DNA of 64,000 nucleotides. Source: Acipenser ruthenus. Lineage: Eukaryota; Chordata; Actinopteri; Acipenseriformes; Acipenseridae. Location: NCBI RefSeq assembly GCF_902713425.1, contig NC_081231.1, forward strand, positions 796,260 to 860,259. The letters run 5' to 3'. The notes beneath the pieces are model-generated. The model did no database searches and had not been told where the DNA came from. It worked only from the letters and a program-made list of their open reading frames with translations. The position numbers and the translations under genes were made by a program. Shown in pieces: positions 55,800 to 64,000 of the stretch. Within the stretch, counting starts at the first letter, position 1; each line of letters starts with the position of its first letter.

Positions 55800-56712
55800 T
55801 AAAGGGAGAGAGATGGGAGAGGAGTGAGAGGAAGAGGGGAAGAAAGGGGGGAGGAGAGGAAGAGAGTGAGGGGAAGAGGGAGAGAGAGGGGGGGAGAGAG
55901 GGGGATGAGAGGAAGAGGGGGAGAGAGGAAGAGAGTGAGGGACAGGAGTGAGAGGGAGAGAGAGGGGGGAGAGAGGGGGATGAGAGGAAGAGGGGGAGAG
56001 AGGAAGAGAGTGAGGGACAGAGGAGTGAGAGGAAGAGGGAGAGAGAGGGGGGGAGAGAGGGGGAGAGTGAGGGACAGGAGTGAGAGGGAGAGTGGCAGAG
56101 GGGGGGAGGGGGGGAAGAGATGGGGGAGAGGGGGAAGAGATGGAGGAGAGGAAGATGGGGAGAGGGGGATGAGAGGAAGAGAGTGAGGGACAGGAGTGAG
56201 GGACAGAGGAGTGAGAGGGAGAGGAGAGGGGGGAGGGGGGGGAGAGATAGGGGGAGCGAGAGGGAGAGGGGGATGAGAGGAAGAGAGTGAGGGACAGGAG
56301 TGAGGGACAGAGGAGTGAGAGGGAGAGGAGAGGGGGGAGAGATAGGGGGAGCGAGAGGGAGAGGGGGATGAGAGGAAGAGAGTGAGGGACAGGAGTGAGG
56401 GAGAGGGGCAGAGGGGGAGAAGAGGGAAATGAGGAAGAGGGGCAGGGGGGGAAGAGGAGAGGAAGAGAGTGAGGGACAGAGAGGAGGGGGAGGAAGAGGG
56501 ACAGGGAGAGGAAGAGAGAAGGGGAGAGGGAGGATAGAGAGAGGGGGAGAGGGGTAGAGAAGAGGGAGGGGCAGAGAGAGGGGGTGAGGAGGTGAGGGGG
56601 AGAGGAAGAGGGACACAGAAGGGGAGAGGGAGGATTGTGAGAGGGAGAGAAGGGGAGAGGGGTAGAGAGAAGAATAGGGAGGGAGAAAGAGGAGGAAGGG
56701 CAGATCGGCATA
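55800..56712. repeat. 0.9-kb polypurine (GA/GGGA)n tract
   Basis: Over 900 bp nearly free of C and T on the plus strand, with loose repetition of GAGAGGAAGAGAGTGAGGGA and GGGGGAGAGAGG blocks. Long open frames of Ser/Pro/Leu on the minus strand are artefacts. It ends about 70 bp from the stop codon of the forkhead gene. Confidence 0.97.
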
Positions 56713-56782
56713 AAAAAAAAAACACCAGGAGATTTAAATATTAGAAAAAAACAAAACGCACAGAACAGCGCTGCCTTTAATG

Positions 56783-59700
56783 CTAATAATTGAGGCCGGC
56801 CAGGTTGAGGAGAGACCCGGCCGCTTCCTGCAGGTCCAGATCCGGCTGCAGAACCCGCAGGTCCACGCTGGCGCCGCCCTCCGCCTCGAACACGAAATAC
56901 TCGATGTACCCGCTGTCTGCCAGGGGGTCCTTGACACAGCCCTCCCCTTCCTCCTCGGTCTCACAGTACTCAATCGCCACCAGCTCCTCCAGCCCCTCCC
57001 TCTCGGCTCCGGCCACGCCCACATCCACCTGGAACACGCCCCCGGCCGCCAGGCAGGCAGCCATCTTGTAGATGCTGTAGTTGTGGTCCTCGCTGGGGTC
57101 GGAGGTCAAAGGGTTTGACCCCCAGAGGCAGGGGGCGTCGGGGGAGACGGCGACTAGGGATGGGGTTTGGGGGTCGGAGCCTGAAGGTAAATGAAACGGG
57201 ACGGGATTATTAATGGGAAACAGAAATTTAGCCTACATTTCCCATCATCCTCCTGCTCACCGGTCAACGTTACATATGTGAGCAGGAGGGTGATGGGAAA
57301 TGTAGTTCTGAGAGGTCCGTGCGGGTACAGGGGAAGCCATCTTGAGGCAGGGAATGCAATTTAAAAGTTTAAAAAAGTGGTCAAAATGTAAAAAAAATAC
57401 AATACACACACCTTAAGTAAACAGTTGTAGCAACATATGGGAACATGTGTAACACAATAACATCAAAAAGGTCCTTATGTACCCTTTAAGGCTTAAGCAA
57501 ACCAGGGCCTGAGGATACAGTTGGAAATTCAGTGGAGACCTTCGGACAGAGGCTGGGAGACGCTTCTTCACACAGAGAGTGGCGAGGGGATGGAATGGGT
57601 CACCTGGTCATGTTGTTGAGGCAGAATCACTGGGATCCTTTAAGACCCGACTTGACAAAGTTCTGAGATCAGTCAGCTGCTCGGAACCGGACGGGCTGAG
57701 ATGGGTCGAGCGGGCAGTTCGTTCGCTGGATTAGCACCGAGGAACCCCTCGTCCTGCATATTGTGGGGGGGGTCACAGCGTGACTTTAGTGTTTGGGGGC
57801 TCGTGGTTACAGAGACCGGTTTGACATGTGTTCAGTCCAGTGGATTTCTAACTACAATCCACTGGCTTTTGAGCCCAACGTCTTTTTAGTTCATGGACTT
57901 CCTACTCGGAGGGGGAGGGGAGGAGGGAAGGGGGGGGCAGTATATTCATGAAAAAGATAAAGAGCTGATTATAAAAAAAAAACGAAGCAAGCCAGCCAGC
58001 CGCCAGATTAAAGTCTTGTTTTTTTTTCTTCATTTCTCTCTCCTGTACACGCTAGCTTCACCGCCCTGCAGAGGCACGAGAGAAACGCCTGCGTTTGGCT
58101 CTCGTTGCCCGAGATTCGGCTGTCTCCACGGCGACGCGACACAAGCTGAACGTGCATGAGAGCGAGCGGTCTCCTTTCGAAGGGGGCTCCCCCCGGCTAA
58201 GCATTTACAAAGCAGGCTCAAGGAGAGGGGCGAACGGGGACAATCCTTTTCTCTCTGTCTCTCTTTCTTTCAATCAAGTGTTTCTCCTCAGGCCTGCGTA
58301 CACAAGTCATATTTTTTTTTGCTGAATTGTAATCTACTCCCAGCAAGGTGATGTAAAATGTGTGGTATAAAAAAATATATATATTTTTTAAAATTTCTGC
58401 TTTATTCAATTTTGTATTACTGTTTTTATTTGAACGGTTATTTTATGTGCTTGTAACGCTTAGGGGTCCTTATTATTATTATTAGTTTATTTAGCAGACG
58501 CCTTTATCCAAGGCGACTTACAGAGACTAGGGAGTGTGAACTATGCATCAGCTGCAGAGTCATTTACAACTACGTCTCACCCGAAAGACTGAGCACAAGG
58601 AGGTGAAGTGACTTGCTCAGGGTCACACAATGAGTCAGTGGCTGAGGTGGGATTTGAACCGGGGACCTCCTTTTGGGGTCCTTGTGACAGAAGGCGCTAT
58701 AGTAAGGTGAATTGCACTGCACTGTACTGACCTGGATAATCTCCGGGCTCCTCTGTGTAGAGAGCTGCAACACTGGGACTGAAGTCCGTCCTGAAAGCAG
58801 AGCATCAACAGCAGTTAACTTGTTTATTATGATGACAAGCAAGCAATCGATCAGATTATTTTAATTTTGACAGCGAGCCACCTCCAAGCGCTTCATCCGA
58901 CGTTAGGGCAGCAGTGTGGAGTAGCGGTCAGGGCTCTGGACTCTTGACCGGAGGGTCGTGGGTTCAATCCCAGGTGGGGGGACACTGCTGCTGTACCCTT
59001 GAGCAAGGTACTTTACCTAGATTGCTCCAGTAAAAACACAACTGTATAAATGGGTAATTGTATGTAAAAATAATGTGATATCTTGTAACAATTGTAAGTC
59101 GCCCTGGATAAGGGCGTCTGCTAAGAAATAAATAATAATATTATTAATAATAATAAATGCAAAGCAGAGCCATGGGAAAATCTGCATAAACCCTATGCAG
59201 AAATACAGGGGTGAGCTTCTTCCGAGAGGATGCTCACCTTATCTGGAGCGTGCCGATGCAGCTGTTGGTTTTCCGGACAGCTTCCAGGAGGGCAGGTCTG
59301 TATTCCGGGTCCACACTCCACAGCGAGCCCTTTCCCATATTCTGGAACGACACCAGGTTTGTTCCCGTTTCATTATTATTATTATTATTATTATTAGTCA
59401 TTCAGCAGACGCTTTTATCCAAAGCGACTTACAGAGACTAGGGGGGTGAACTCTGCTTCATCAACAACTGCTGCTGCTGCTGCTGCAGAGTCACTTCCAA
59501 TAGGAGCTTGTTTGACGTCTCATCCGAAGGACGGAGCACAAGGAGGTCAAGTGACTTGCTCAGGGTCTAACACACAGACACACACACAGGGAGTCAGTGG
59601 CTGAACTGGGAATGAACTGGGAACCAGTAACAAGCCCATTTCTTTATAGTCGCCTTGGATAAAGGCTTCTGCCAAATATAAGCAGTGTGGAGTAGTGGTT

Positions 59701-60503
59701 AGGGCTCTGGACTCGACCGGAGGGTCGTGGGTTCAATCCCAGGTGGGGGGACACTGCTGCTGTACCCTTGAGCAAGGTACTTTACCTAGATTGCTCCAGT
59801 AAAAACCCAACTGTATAAATGGGTAATTGTATGTAAAAGTAATGTGTAAAAAATAATGTAATTGTATGTAAAAATAATGTGATATCTTGTAACAATTGTA
59901 AGTCGCCCTGGATAAGGGCGTCTGCTAAGAAATAAATAATAATAATAATACAATTAAATAATTCAATCTGGGATCAGAAACACTGAACACATTCCGAAGC
60001 ACCTTGCTCTTGTCCTTCCTCATCTTCCTGAAGCACTTGCTCAGAGACAGGTTGTGCCTCACTGAGTTTTTCCAGCCCACCGGCGCTTTCTGGAAATAGG
60101 GAAAGGTGAGCAGGATCCAGTCGTAGATATCCTTCACTGGGAGGCACTGGCCGGGTGAGCCATCGATGGCCATGAAGATCAGGCTGCTGAAAGAGTAAGG
60201 GGGCTTGGAGCAGGAGGAGGCGGAAGAGGGGTCTGACCTGGGCTCACCAGCCCCGGGAGGGAGCTGGATCCTGGGGGAGCCCTGGCAGTCCGTGAGCGCG
60301 CCTCGGAGCAGGGTGGTGAGCGAGGGAGGCTGCTCCCCGTCTCCCCCCAGCCTCAGCTCTTGGAGAAGGTTGGTGTTCTCGTGAAGCCAGTTCAGGCTGG
60401 TCAGCTCTTCATCATCCCGGCTGCTCGCTGGCGCCCCCCTGTGCTGGGGGAGAGGGGAGGGAGGGGGGAGTGGCGGCTCTGGGCTGGCAGCTTCAGGATC
60501 CAT
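56783..60503 (-). CDS. FOXN2/FOXN3-class forkhead transcription factor
   Basis: Minus-strand exons 60003-60503, 59238-59341, 58732-58790 and 56783-57180; all junctions are in phase, giving 353 aa. The N-terminus carries DDEELTSLNWLHENTNLLQE (30-49), the motif shared by FOXN2 and FOXN3. The forkhead domain runs from CSKPPYSFSSLIFMAID (about 98) through LPVKDIYDWILLTFPYF and the recognition helix GWKNSVRHNLSLSKCF (143-158) to NMGKGSLWSVDPEYRPALLE in exon 2. The last exon keeps three FOXN3-like landmarks in order: DPSEDHNYS, KDPLADSGY and LQEAAGSLLNLAGL. Family members repress transcription in the nucleus. It is shorter than FOXN3 (about 490 aa) and its middle exon is only 59 bp. Human 11q13 has no FOXN gene, and the sequence is too diverged to be plain FOXN2 or FOXN3, so I leave the symbol empty. 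An untranslated upstream exon near 62568 is likely. Confidence 0.88.
57233..57305. repeat. 28-bp inverted repeat (hairpin) just upstream of the last forkhead exon
   Basis: Arms 57233-57260 and 57278-57305 are reverse complements with one mismatch, separated by a 17-bp loop. Each arm starts at its outer end with CTACATTTCCCATCA. The hairpin lies 53-125 nt upstream of the last exon's acceptor on the transcribed strand. Confidence 0.9.
57535..57715 (+). mobile_element. CR1-like LINE 3' end fragment
   Basis: CGCTTCTTCACACAGAGAGT, GGGGATGGAATGGGTCACCT and AAGACCCGACTTGACAAAGT, closely matching 41975-42180. It lies in the third intron of the forkhead gene. Confidence 0.6.
58473..58672 (-). mobile_element. 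SINE-B copy (reverse, head-truncated)
   Basis: GCAGACGCCTTTATCCAAGG, AGGTGAAGTGACTTGCTCAG and GGATTTGAACCGGGGACC are present; the outer part of the tRNA-like head is missing. Confidence 0.88.
58908..59152 (+). mobile_element. SINE-A copy
   Basis: GCAGTGTGGAGTAGCGGTCA, GGGTTCAATCCCAGG, CCTTGAGCAAGGTACTTTAC, CCCTGGATAAGGGCGTCTGC and (AAT)n. In the second intron of the forkhead gene. Confidence 0.9.
59378..59640 (-). mobile_element. SINE-B' copy (reverse)
   Basis: (ATT)n, GCAGACGCTTTTATCCAAAG, a (CTG)n run, TCATCCGAAGGACGGAGCAC, CTTGCTCAGGGTCTAACAC with a short CA run. Directly beside a SINE-A copy. Confidence 0.85.
59682..59950 (+). mobile_element. SINE-A copy with internal duplication
   Basis: Complete head and tail. 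The TAATGTG..TAATGTAATTGTATGTAAAA stretch before the tail is partly duplicated, as also seen in the fragment at 50860. Confidence 0.9.
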
Positions 60504-60653
60504 CTCTCTTGCGAGGGGCAGTCTCCTCTCTCTCCTGCATAGAGGGGAGAAGAAAAAAAAACATGTTTGTGATGGATTTTTTTTGAGCTCTTGTTCAGTT
60601 CCAGTTTGTTGCTTTAGACTTCACCAGTCTTTACAGAAGTAACAGCCAGCGTC

Positions 60654-60654
60654 A

Positions 60655-60696
<42 letters not shown>

Positions 60697-60957
60697 GAGT
60701 CGTTAAGCACACGCTTTTATCCAAAAGCGACTTACAGAGTCTAGGGGGGTGAACTCTGCTTCATCAACAACTGCTGCTGCTGCTGCTGCAGAGTCACTTC
60801 CAATAGGAGCTCGTTTGTTTTCCGTCTCATCTGAAAGACGGAGCACAAGAAGGTGAAGTGACTTGCTCAGGGTCGCACACACACAGTGAGCCAGTGGCTG
60901 AGCTGGGATTGAACTGGGAACCAGTAACAAGCCATTTTCTTTAACCACTGGACCACC
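60654..60957 (-). mobile_element. SINE-B' copy (reverse)
   Basis: (ATT)n, CACACGCTTTTATCCAAAAG, (CTG)n, TCATCTGAAAGACGGAGCAC, AAGTGACTTGCTCAGGGTCG and head complement ACCACTGGACCACC. Confidence 0.87.
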
Positions 60958-61135
60958 AATTTGTTACAAGCAACTCAGACAGTAGCAGCAGCTCCATTGT
61001 AACTGAAGACGTTTCTGCGTCTACTTGATAAGGCAGATTTGCACGAATGGCTTTGTTTTATAAATCATAACTTTATTAAATTTAATTCATCTTACAGGAA
61101 GATTCAACGTTGAAAAGGAGAAAATAATCAGAATG

Positions 61136-61202
61136 CTAATAAAGATAATATTACTAATAATATTACTAATACAGAGCACAAGGAGGTGAAGTGACTTGCT
61201 CG

Positions 61203-61241
<39 letters not shown>

Positions 61242-61326
61242 GAGTGAGTCAGTAGCTGAGCCGGGATTTGAACCAACAGGAACCTGGTAGTAAGCCTTTT
61301 TCTTTAACCACTGAACCACCAAAGCC
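61136..61326 (-). mobile_element. SINE-B' fragment (reverse) with (CA)n
   Basis: GAGCACAAGGAGGTGAAGTG, (CA)n at 61206-61237, GCCGGGATTTGAACCAACAG and ACCACTGAACCACCAAAGCC. The L2-type tail is missing. Confidence 0.75.
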
Positions 61327-61424
61327 TAGTGATCTAGATTCCTTTTGTTTCGCTGGTAATACACTGGCTGTGCACTAGGTGGCGCTGACCTCTGTAAAGG
61401 CACTTCGGCTGACCTAGCCTATGT

Positions 61425-61745
61425 TATGTATCTCTGTCCATATATATATAAAATATATGGACATAATTTAGATATTTTATCATGTAATCAAAGAAACTAC
61501 AAAATGATATCGCATAAGTCTAACTAATAGCAGCACAGTATTTTCATGCTAGATTTCGAAACGTCACATTTTTCAATTTGTTTCAGTTTTTTTCCTTAAG
61601 TATAAGGTGGAAAACTACAAAGCGCTGGGTGTGTAATTAAATATGTTAACAAGGTAACATTATTCAGCAGCTTTCATTCGACTTTAATATCAAGCAAAAT
61701 TAGTTCATTCTACAGGGTGATGCAAAAGTTTTGACCAGAGCTGTG
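61425..61745 (+). mobile_element. MITE-M copy with intact right half
   Basis: ACATAATTTAGATATTTTAT, AACTACAAAATGATATCGCA, GGAAAACTACAAAGCGCTGG, TTATTCAGCAGCTTTCATTC and an end reading ACAGGGTGATGCAAAAGTTT, TGACCAGAGCTGTGTAG. Serves as the single-copy reference for the 89-bp unit. Confidence 0.65.
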
Positions 61746-62560
61746 TAGACTGGCATTTTAATTTAGTTTTTTTCAAAAACTTTGCTGTGAAGATTAGCAA
61801 TACTGTTTAATGTTAGAAGCACCAGCGGCGTGGGACTTTGTCCCTTTCCGTCTCTTATTAAAACCAGTCGGCGAACAGCAGGTTACTTTGTCAGTGAATG
61901 TTGGCTCTGGGCTCGTTTTCCACTCGGCTGAGCAACTCCGCTGTGTGATTTAATAAATGTAGCTTCGAGTCACCTGGAAAGAGAAACGGGGCGCTCCGAG
62001 TGCAAGAACAAGGGGTACAAATTAACTCGCTTGGGGCTCAGAACTGGGCGCCGGCCAACCTTTCAATTATGCAGCCTTTTTAATTTATCAAGAAATAACC
62101 CAAATATTTCCTCAACACACACATATTGACGTATATTATGAGTATTCAGTCCAGTGAATCGTAAGTTTAATCAGGTTCAAGGCCTTAATATACACCGTGC
62201 TGTATTTTTGTATTTATTAACAAATGAAGAGATGGGGTGCACGGTCTCTCGCGATTTTTTTTCGCTTTTCTATTTCCACTCGTGACGAATACCACGATAA
62301 AGGCAGCCGCGCAGTTTTGAATGACCCGTGACGCAGTTTAATTAAACGCAGCAAAAGATGTATTATTGCCCCCCAAAAATAAGTGAACAAACCAGAGGGG
62401 GGGGGGGGGGGGAATAAATGAAGCATGTTAGTTTATTGTTTGAAACCAAAAGTCTCGAACAAAACACGTTTTGTTTTGTTTTTGGAAACAACGAAATGGA
62501 TTAACAATATTACGGCGTGCCGCTAGCGACAAAAAACAAATAATATGCTTATTATTTCAA
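61746..62560. other. Forkhead gene first intron, no other feature seen
   Basis: Mixed, AT-leaning sequence with a G run at 62397-62412. No coding exon, SINE or clear regulatory site that I can defend. Confidence 0.4.
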
Positions 62561-62567
62561 TTCTTAC

Positions 62568-62720
62568 CTTTCGTGACGTGGGAAATGACAAGGCTAGGGT
62601 GCCGAATCGCAAGTTAGACTAGAGAGGGGAAATTTACAAAAGGAATTATCTTTCCGCCTCTTTCCTCGTCGCCGTGGAAACTAAAAAGACGCTTTCGCCA
62701 AACCCTCCAGCCTGGCCCCT
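62568..62720 (-). other. Candidate 5' non-coding exon and promoter of the forkhead gene
   Basis: On the minus strand a donor CACGAAAG/GTAAGAATTG ends at 62568. The coding exon at 60503 is preceded by an acceptor (TATGCAG at about 60535-60541), so an upstream exon is required. A CG-containing stretch with TGACGTG (CRE-like, 62573 region) lies within it. Exact limits are unknown. Confidence 0.35.
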
Positions 62721-62729
62721 TTTAAAGCA

Positions 62730-63530
62730 ACAGACTCGATTTTACACAACATTACCAACTTTTAATAAACACCGCGTTAAAAACACAACAACAACACAAC
62801 AAGCATTTAAATAGCAGGTTTTAATTGTAAGGGCAGTGCACGGTTAGTTTTAGATTGTTAAAAACAATCTATTTCGATAACTTGTTTATAATACAGCTAA
62901 CCCGGTCTGTACGACGCATAGATTACAGGTTTTTTTTTTTCTGACAGAAATACACAATAATATAATGATAGAGTATATAATACTTCATGTTATAAAAGCC
63001 CATGTTTGTTTTCGGTGTATTTTTAATGCGTTTATAACGATTGATTTCCCTGTAATGGTTTGTTTTATAATTTATTACAAATGTGTGAATTTAATGGTTA
63101 GTTTATATATTAGACAGCGAAATCTGCTGCCAAGTGATCACCTTTAACCAATTCGATGATGTGTAAACAGGTCTTTTGTGTTTTTCTTTTACATTAGTAA
63201 GTAAACAAATCGAGAACTTTTTTTTTTTTTTTTAAAGGACAATTAATTTCGAATTCTAATATAAAGCGGTAGCTGAACACGCGAGTAAATAGACACTGTG
63301 CTTAGCAATGCGTCACCCATTCTCGTTTCTCTGAACTTAAGGGCAATAAAATATGCATCCTTCTTTGGCCCCTAACAGGTGTGCCGGATCGCATCGGTAT
63401 TTTTTATTTATTTATTGTCTGACGGGCGAGTCTGCAAAAATAAAATAAATAGTTTAAAAAAAAACAATATCTAACATAAAAACTGGCACAAATGAATCCC
63501 TGGTCGGCTGAATGTATATATTTGCAATGA
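62730..63530. other. AT-rich intergenic DNA
   Basis: Homopolymer runs and short AT-rich open frames only; no splice signals tied to any recognisable coding sequence. Confidence 0.45.
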
Positions 63531-63534
63531 TATA

Positions 63535-63771
63535 TATATTTATTTATTTAGCAGACGCCTTTATCCAAGGCGACTTACAGAGGCTAGGGTGTGTGAACTA
63601 TGCATCAGCTGTAGAGTCACTTACAACTACGTCTCACCCGAAAGACGGAGCACAAGGAGGTGAAGTGACTTGCTCAGGGTCACACAGTGAGTCAGTGGTT
63701 GAGGTGGGATTTGAACCGGGGACCTCCTGGTTACAAGCCCTTGTCTTTAACCACTAGACCACACAGCCTCC
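63535..63771 (-). mobile_element. SINE-B copy (reverse)
   Basis: Complete: GCAGACGCCTTTATCCAAGG, AGGTGAAGTGACTTGCTCAG, GGATTTGAACCGGGGACC, ending ACCACTAGACCACACAGCC. Confidence 0.9.
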
Positions 63772-63781
63772 TTTATCTGTC

Positions 63782-63970
63782 TCACTTGTTCGTGGGTTGC
63801 ATTGCAGGCGCGTGCTGTTCTGCACCCCGGTGATAACGGGTCGCCTTGGTTACTATTGTGACGCTGCAGACACCGGATGAAAGGCTCGTCGGCTTTTTAG
63901 TCTCACAGTCTGCCAGTCCGTACTGGGCTGTCTTCACAAAGCCTTTACCAGCAGTGAGGTTTTTTTTCAT
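63782..63970 (-). CDS. Possible last coding exon of an unidentified gene (partial)
   Basis: On the minus strand a pyrimidine-rich tract ending CTCTTCAG directly precedes MKKNLTAGKGFVKTAQYGLA, and the frame runs 62 codons to TGA at 63782-63784, before a SINE-B copy. The composition is ordinary and rich in K, T and A, not low-complexity, so a terminal exon of a gene extending right of the window is plausible. The ATG at its start may simply be an internal codon. I do not recognise the family, and a chance frame remains possible. Confidence 0.3.
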   Translation of the reverse strand: MKKNLTAGKGFVKTAQYGLADCETKKPTSLSSGVCSVTIVTKATRYHRGAEQHAPAMQPTNK

Positions 63971-64000
63971 CTGAAGAGAAAAAACAAGATGTAGAGTTAT

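Noticed and set aside
55638-56725. Ser/Pro/Leu-rich minus-strand frames up to 357 codons
   Set aside because: Pure composition effect of the polypurine tract.

Overview
The window is vertebrate nuclear DNA. It has intron-rich genes with GT/AG borders, SINEs with tRNA-like heads, and many minisatellites. The SINE repertoire and gene order suggest a non-teleost ray-finned fish, most likely a sturgeon or paddlefish (inference, moderate confidence). I recognise six genes and can assemble complete reading frames for five of them: ovol1 (+, first exon lies left of the window), snx32 (+, 13 exons, 405 aa), cfl1 (-, 4 exons, 166 aa), atl3 (-, 12 coding exons, 523 aa), tmem223 (+, 2 exons, up to 343 aa) and a FOXN2/FOXN3-class forkhead gene (-, 4 coding exons, 353 aa). 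A possible last exon of a further minus-strand gene lies at the right edge.

Layout: 1-4.7 kb ovol1; 4.7-11.3 kb intergenic, rich in repeats; 11.3-26.6 kb snx32; 26.6-37.3 kb the tail-to-tail gap and cfl1; 37.3-42.4 kb the cfl1 upstream region, with ZNF143-type and SRF-type sites and repeats; 42.4-52.1 kb atl3, head to head with tmem223 (53.3-54.7 kb); 55.8-56.7 kb a long purine tract; 56.8-62.7 kb the forkhead gene; 62.7-64 kb mostly AT-rich DNA plus the edge exon. Five genes have human counterparts at 11q12-q13. The tail-to-tail arrangement of snx32 and cfl1 is the same as in human. The forkhead gene has no human counterpart at 11q13 and looks like a third ohnolog of FOXN2 and FOXN3.

The genes do not form a pathway. 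They act in epidermal transcription (ovol1), endosomal sorting (snx32), actin turnover (cfl1), ER tubule fusion (atl3), the mitochondrial inner membrane (tmem223) and transcriptional repression (forkhead). About 10 kb of the window is tandem repeat. Several arrays are clearly internal expansions of dispersed elements: a SINE-like element carrying a 46-bp array occurs three times, a 42-bp array has its unexpanded founder copy elsewhere in the window, and an 89-bp array sits inside a Tc1-like MITE. Two arrays overlap splice sites (ovol1 exon 4 acceptor, cfl1 exon 2 donor). Labels such as SINE-A, SINE-B, foldback-F, MITE-M and element-S are mine. I saw no convincing retrovirus-like or other virus-derived element, no tRNA or rRNA gene and no CRISPR array.
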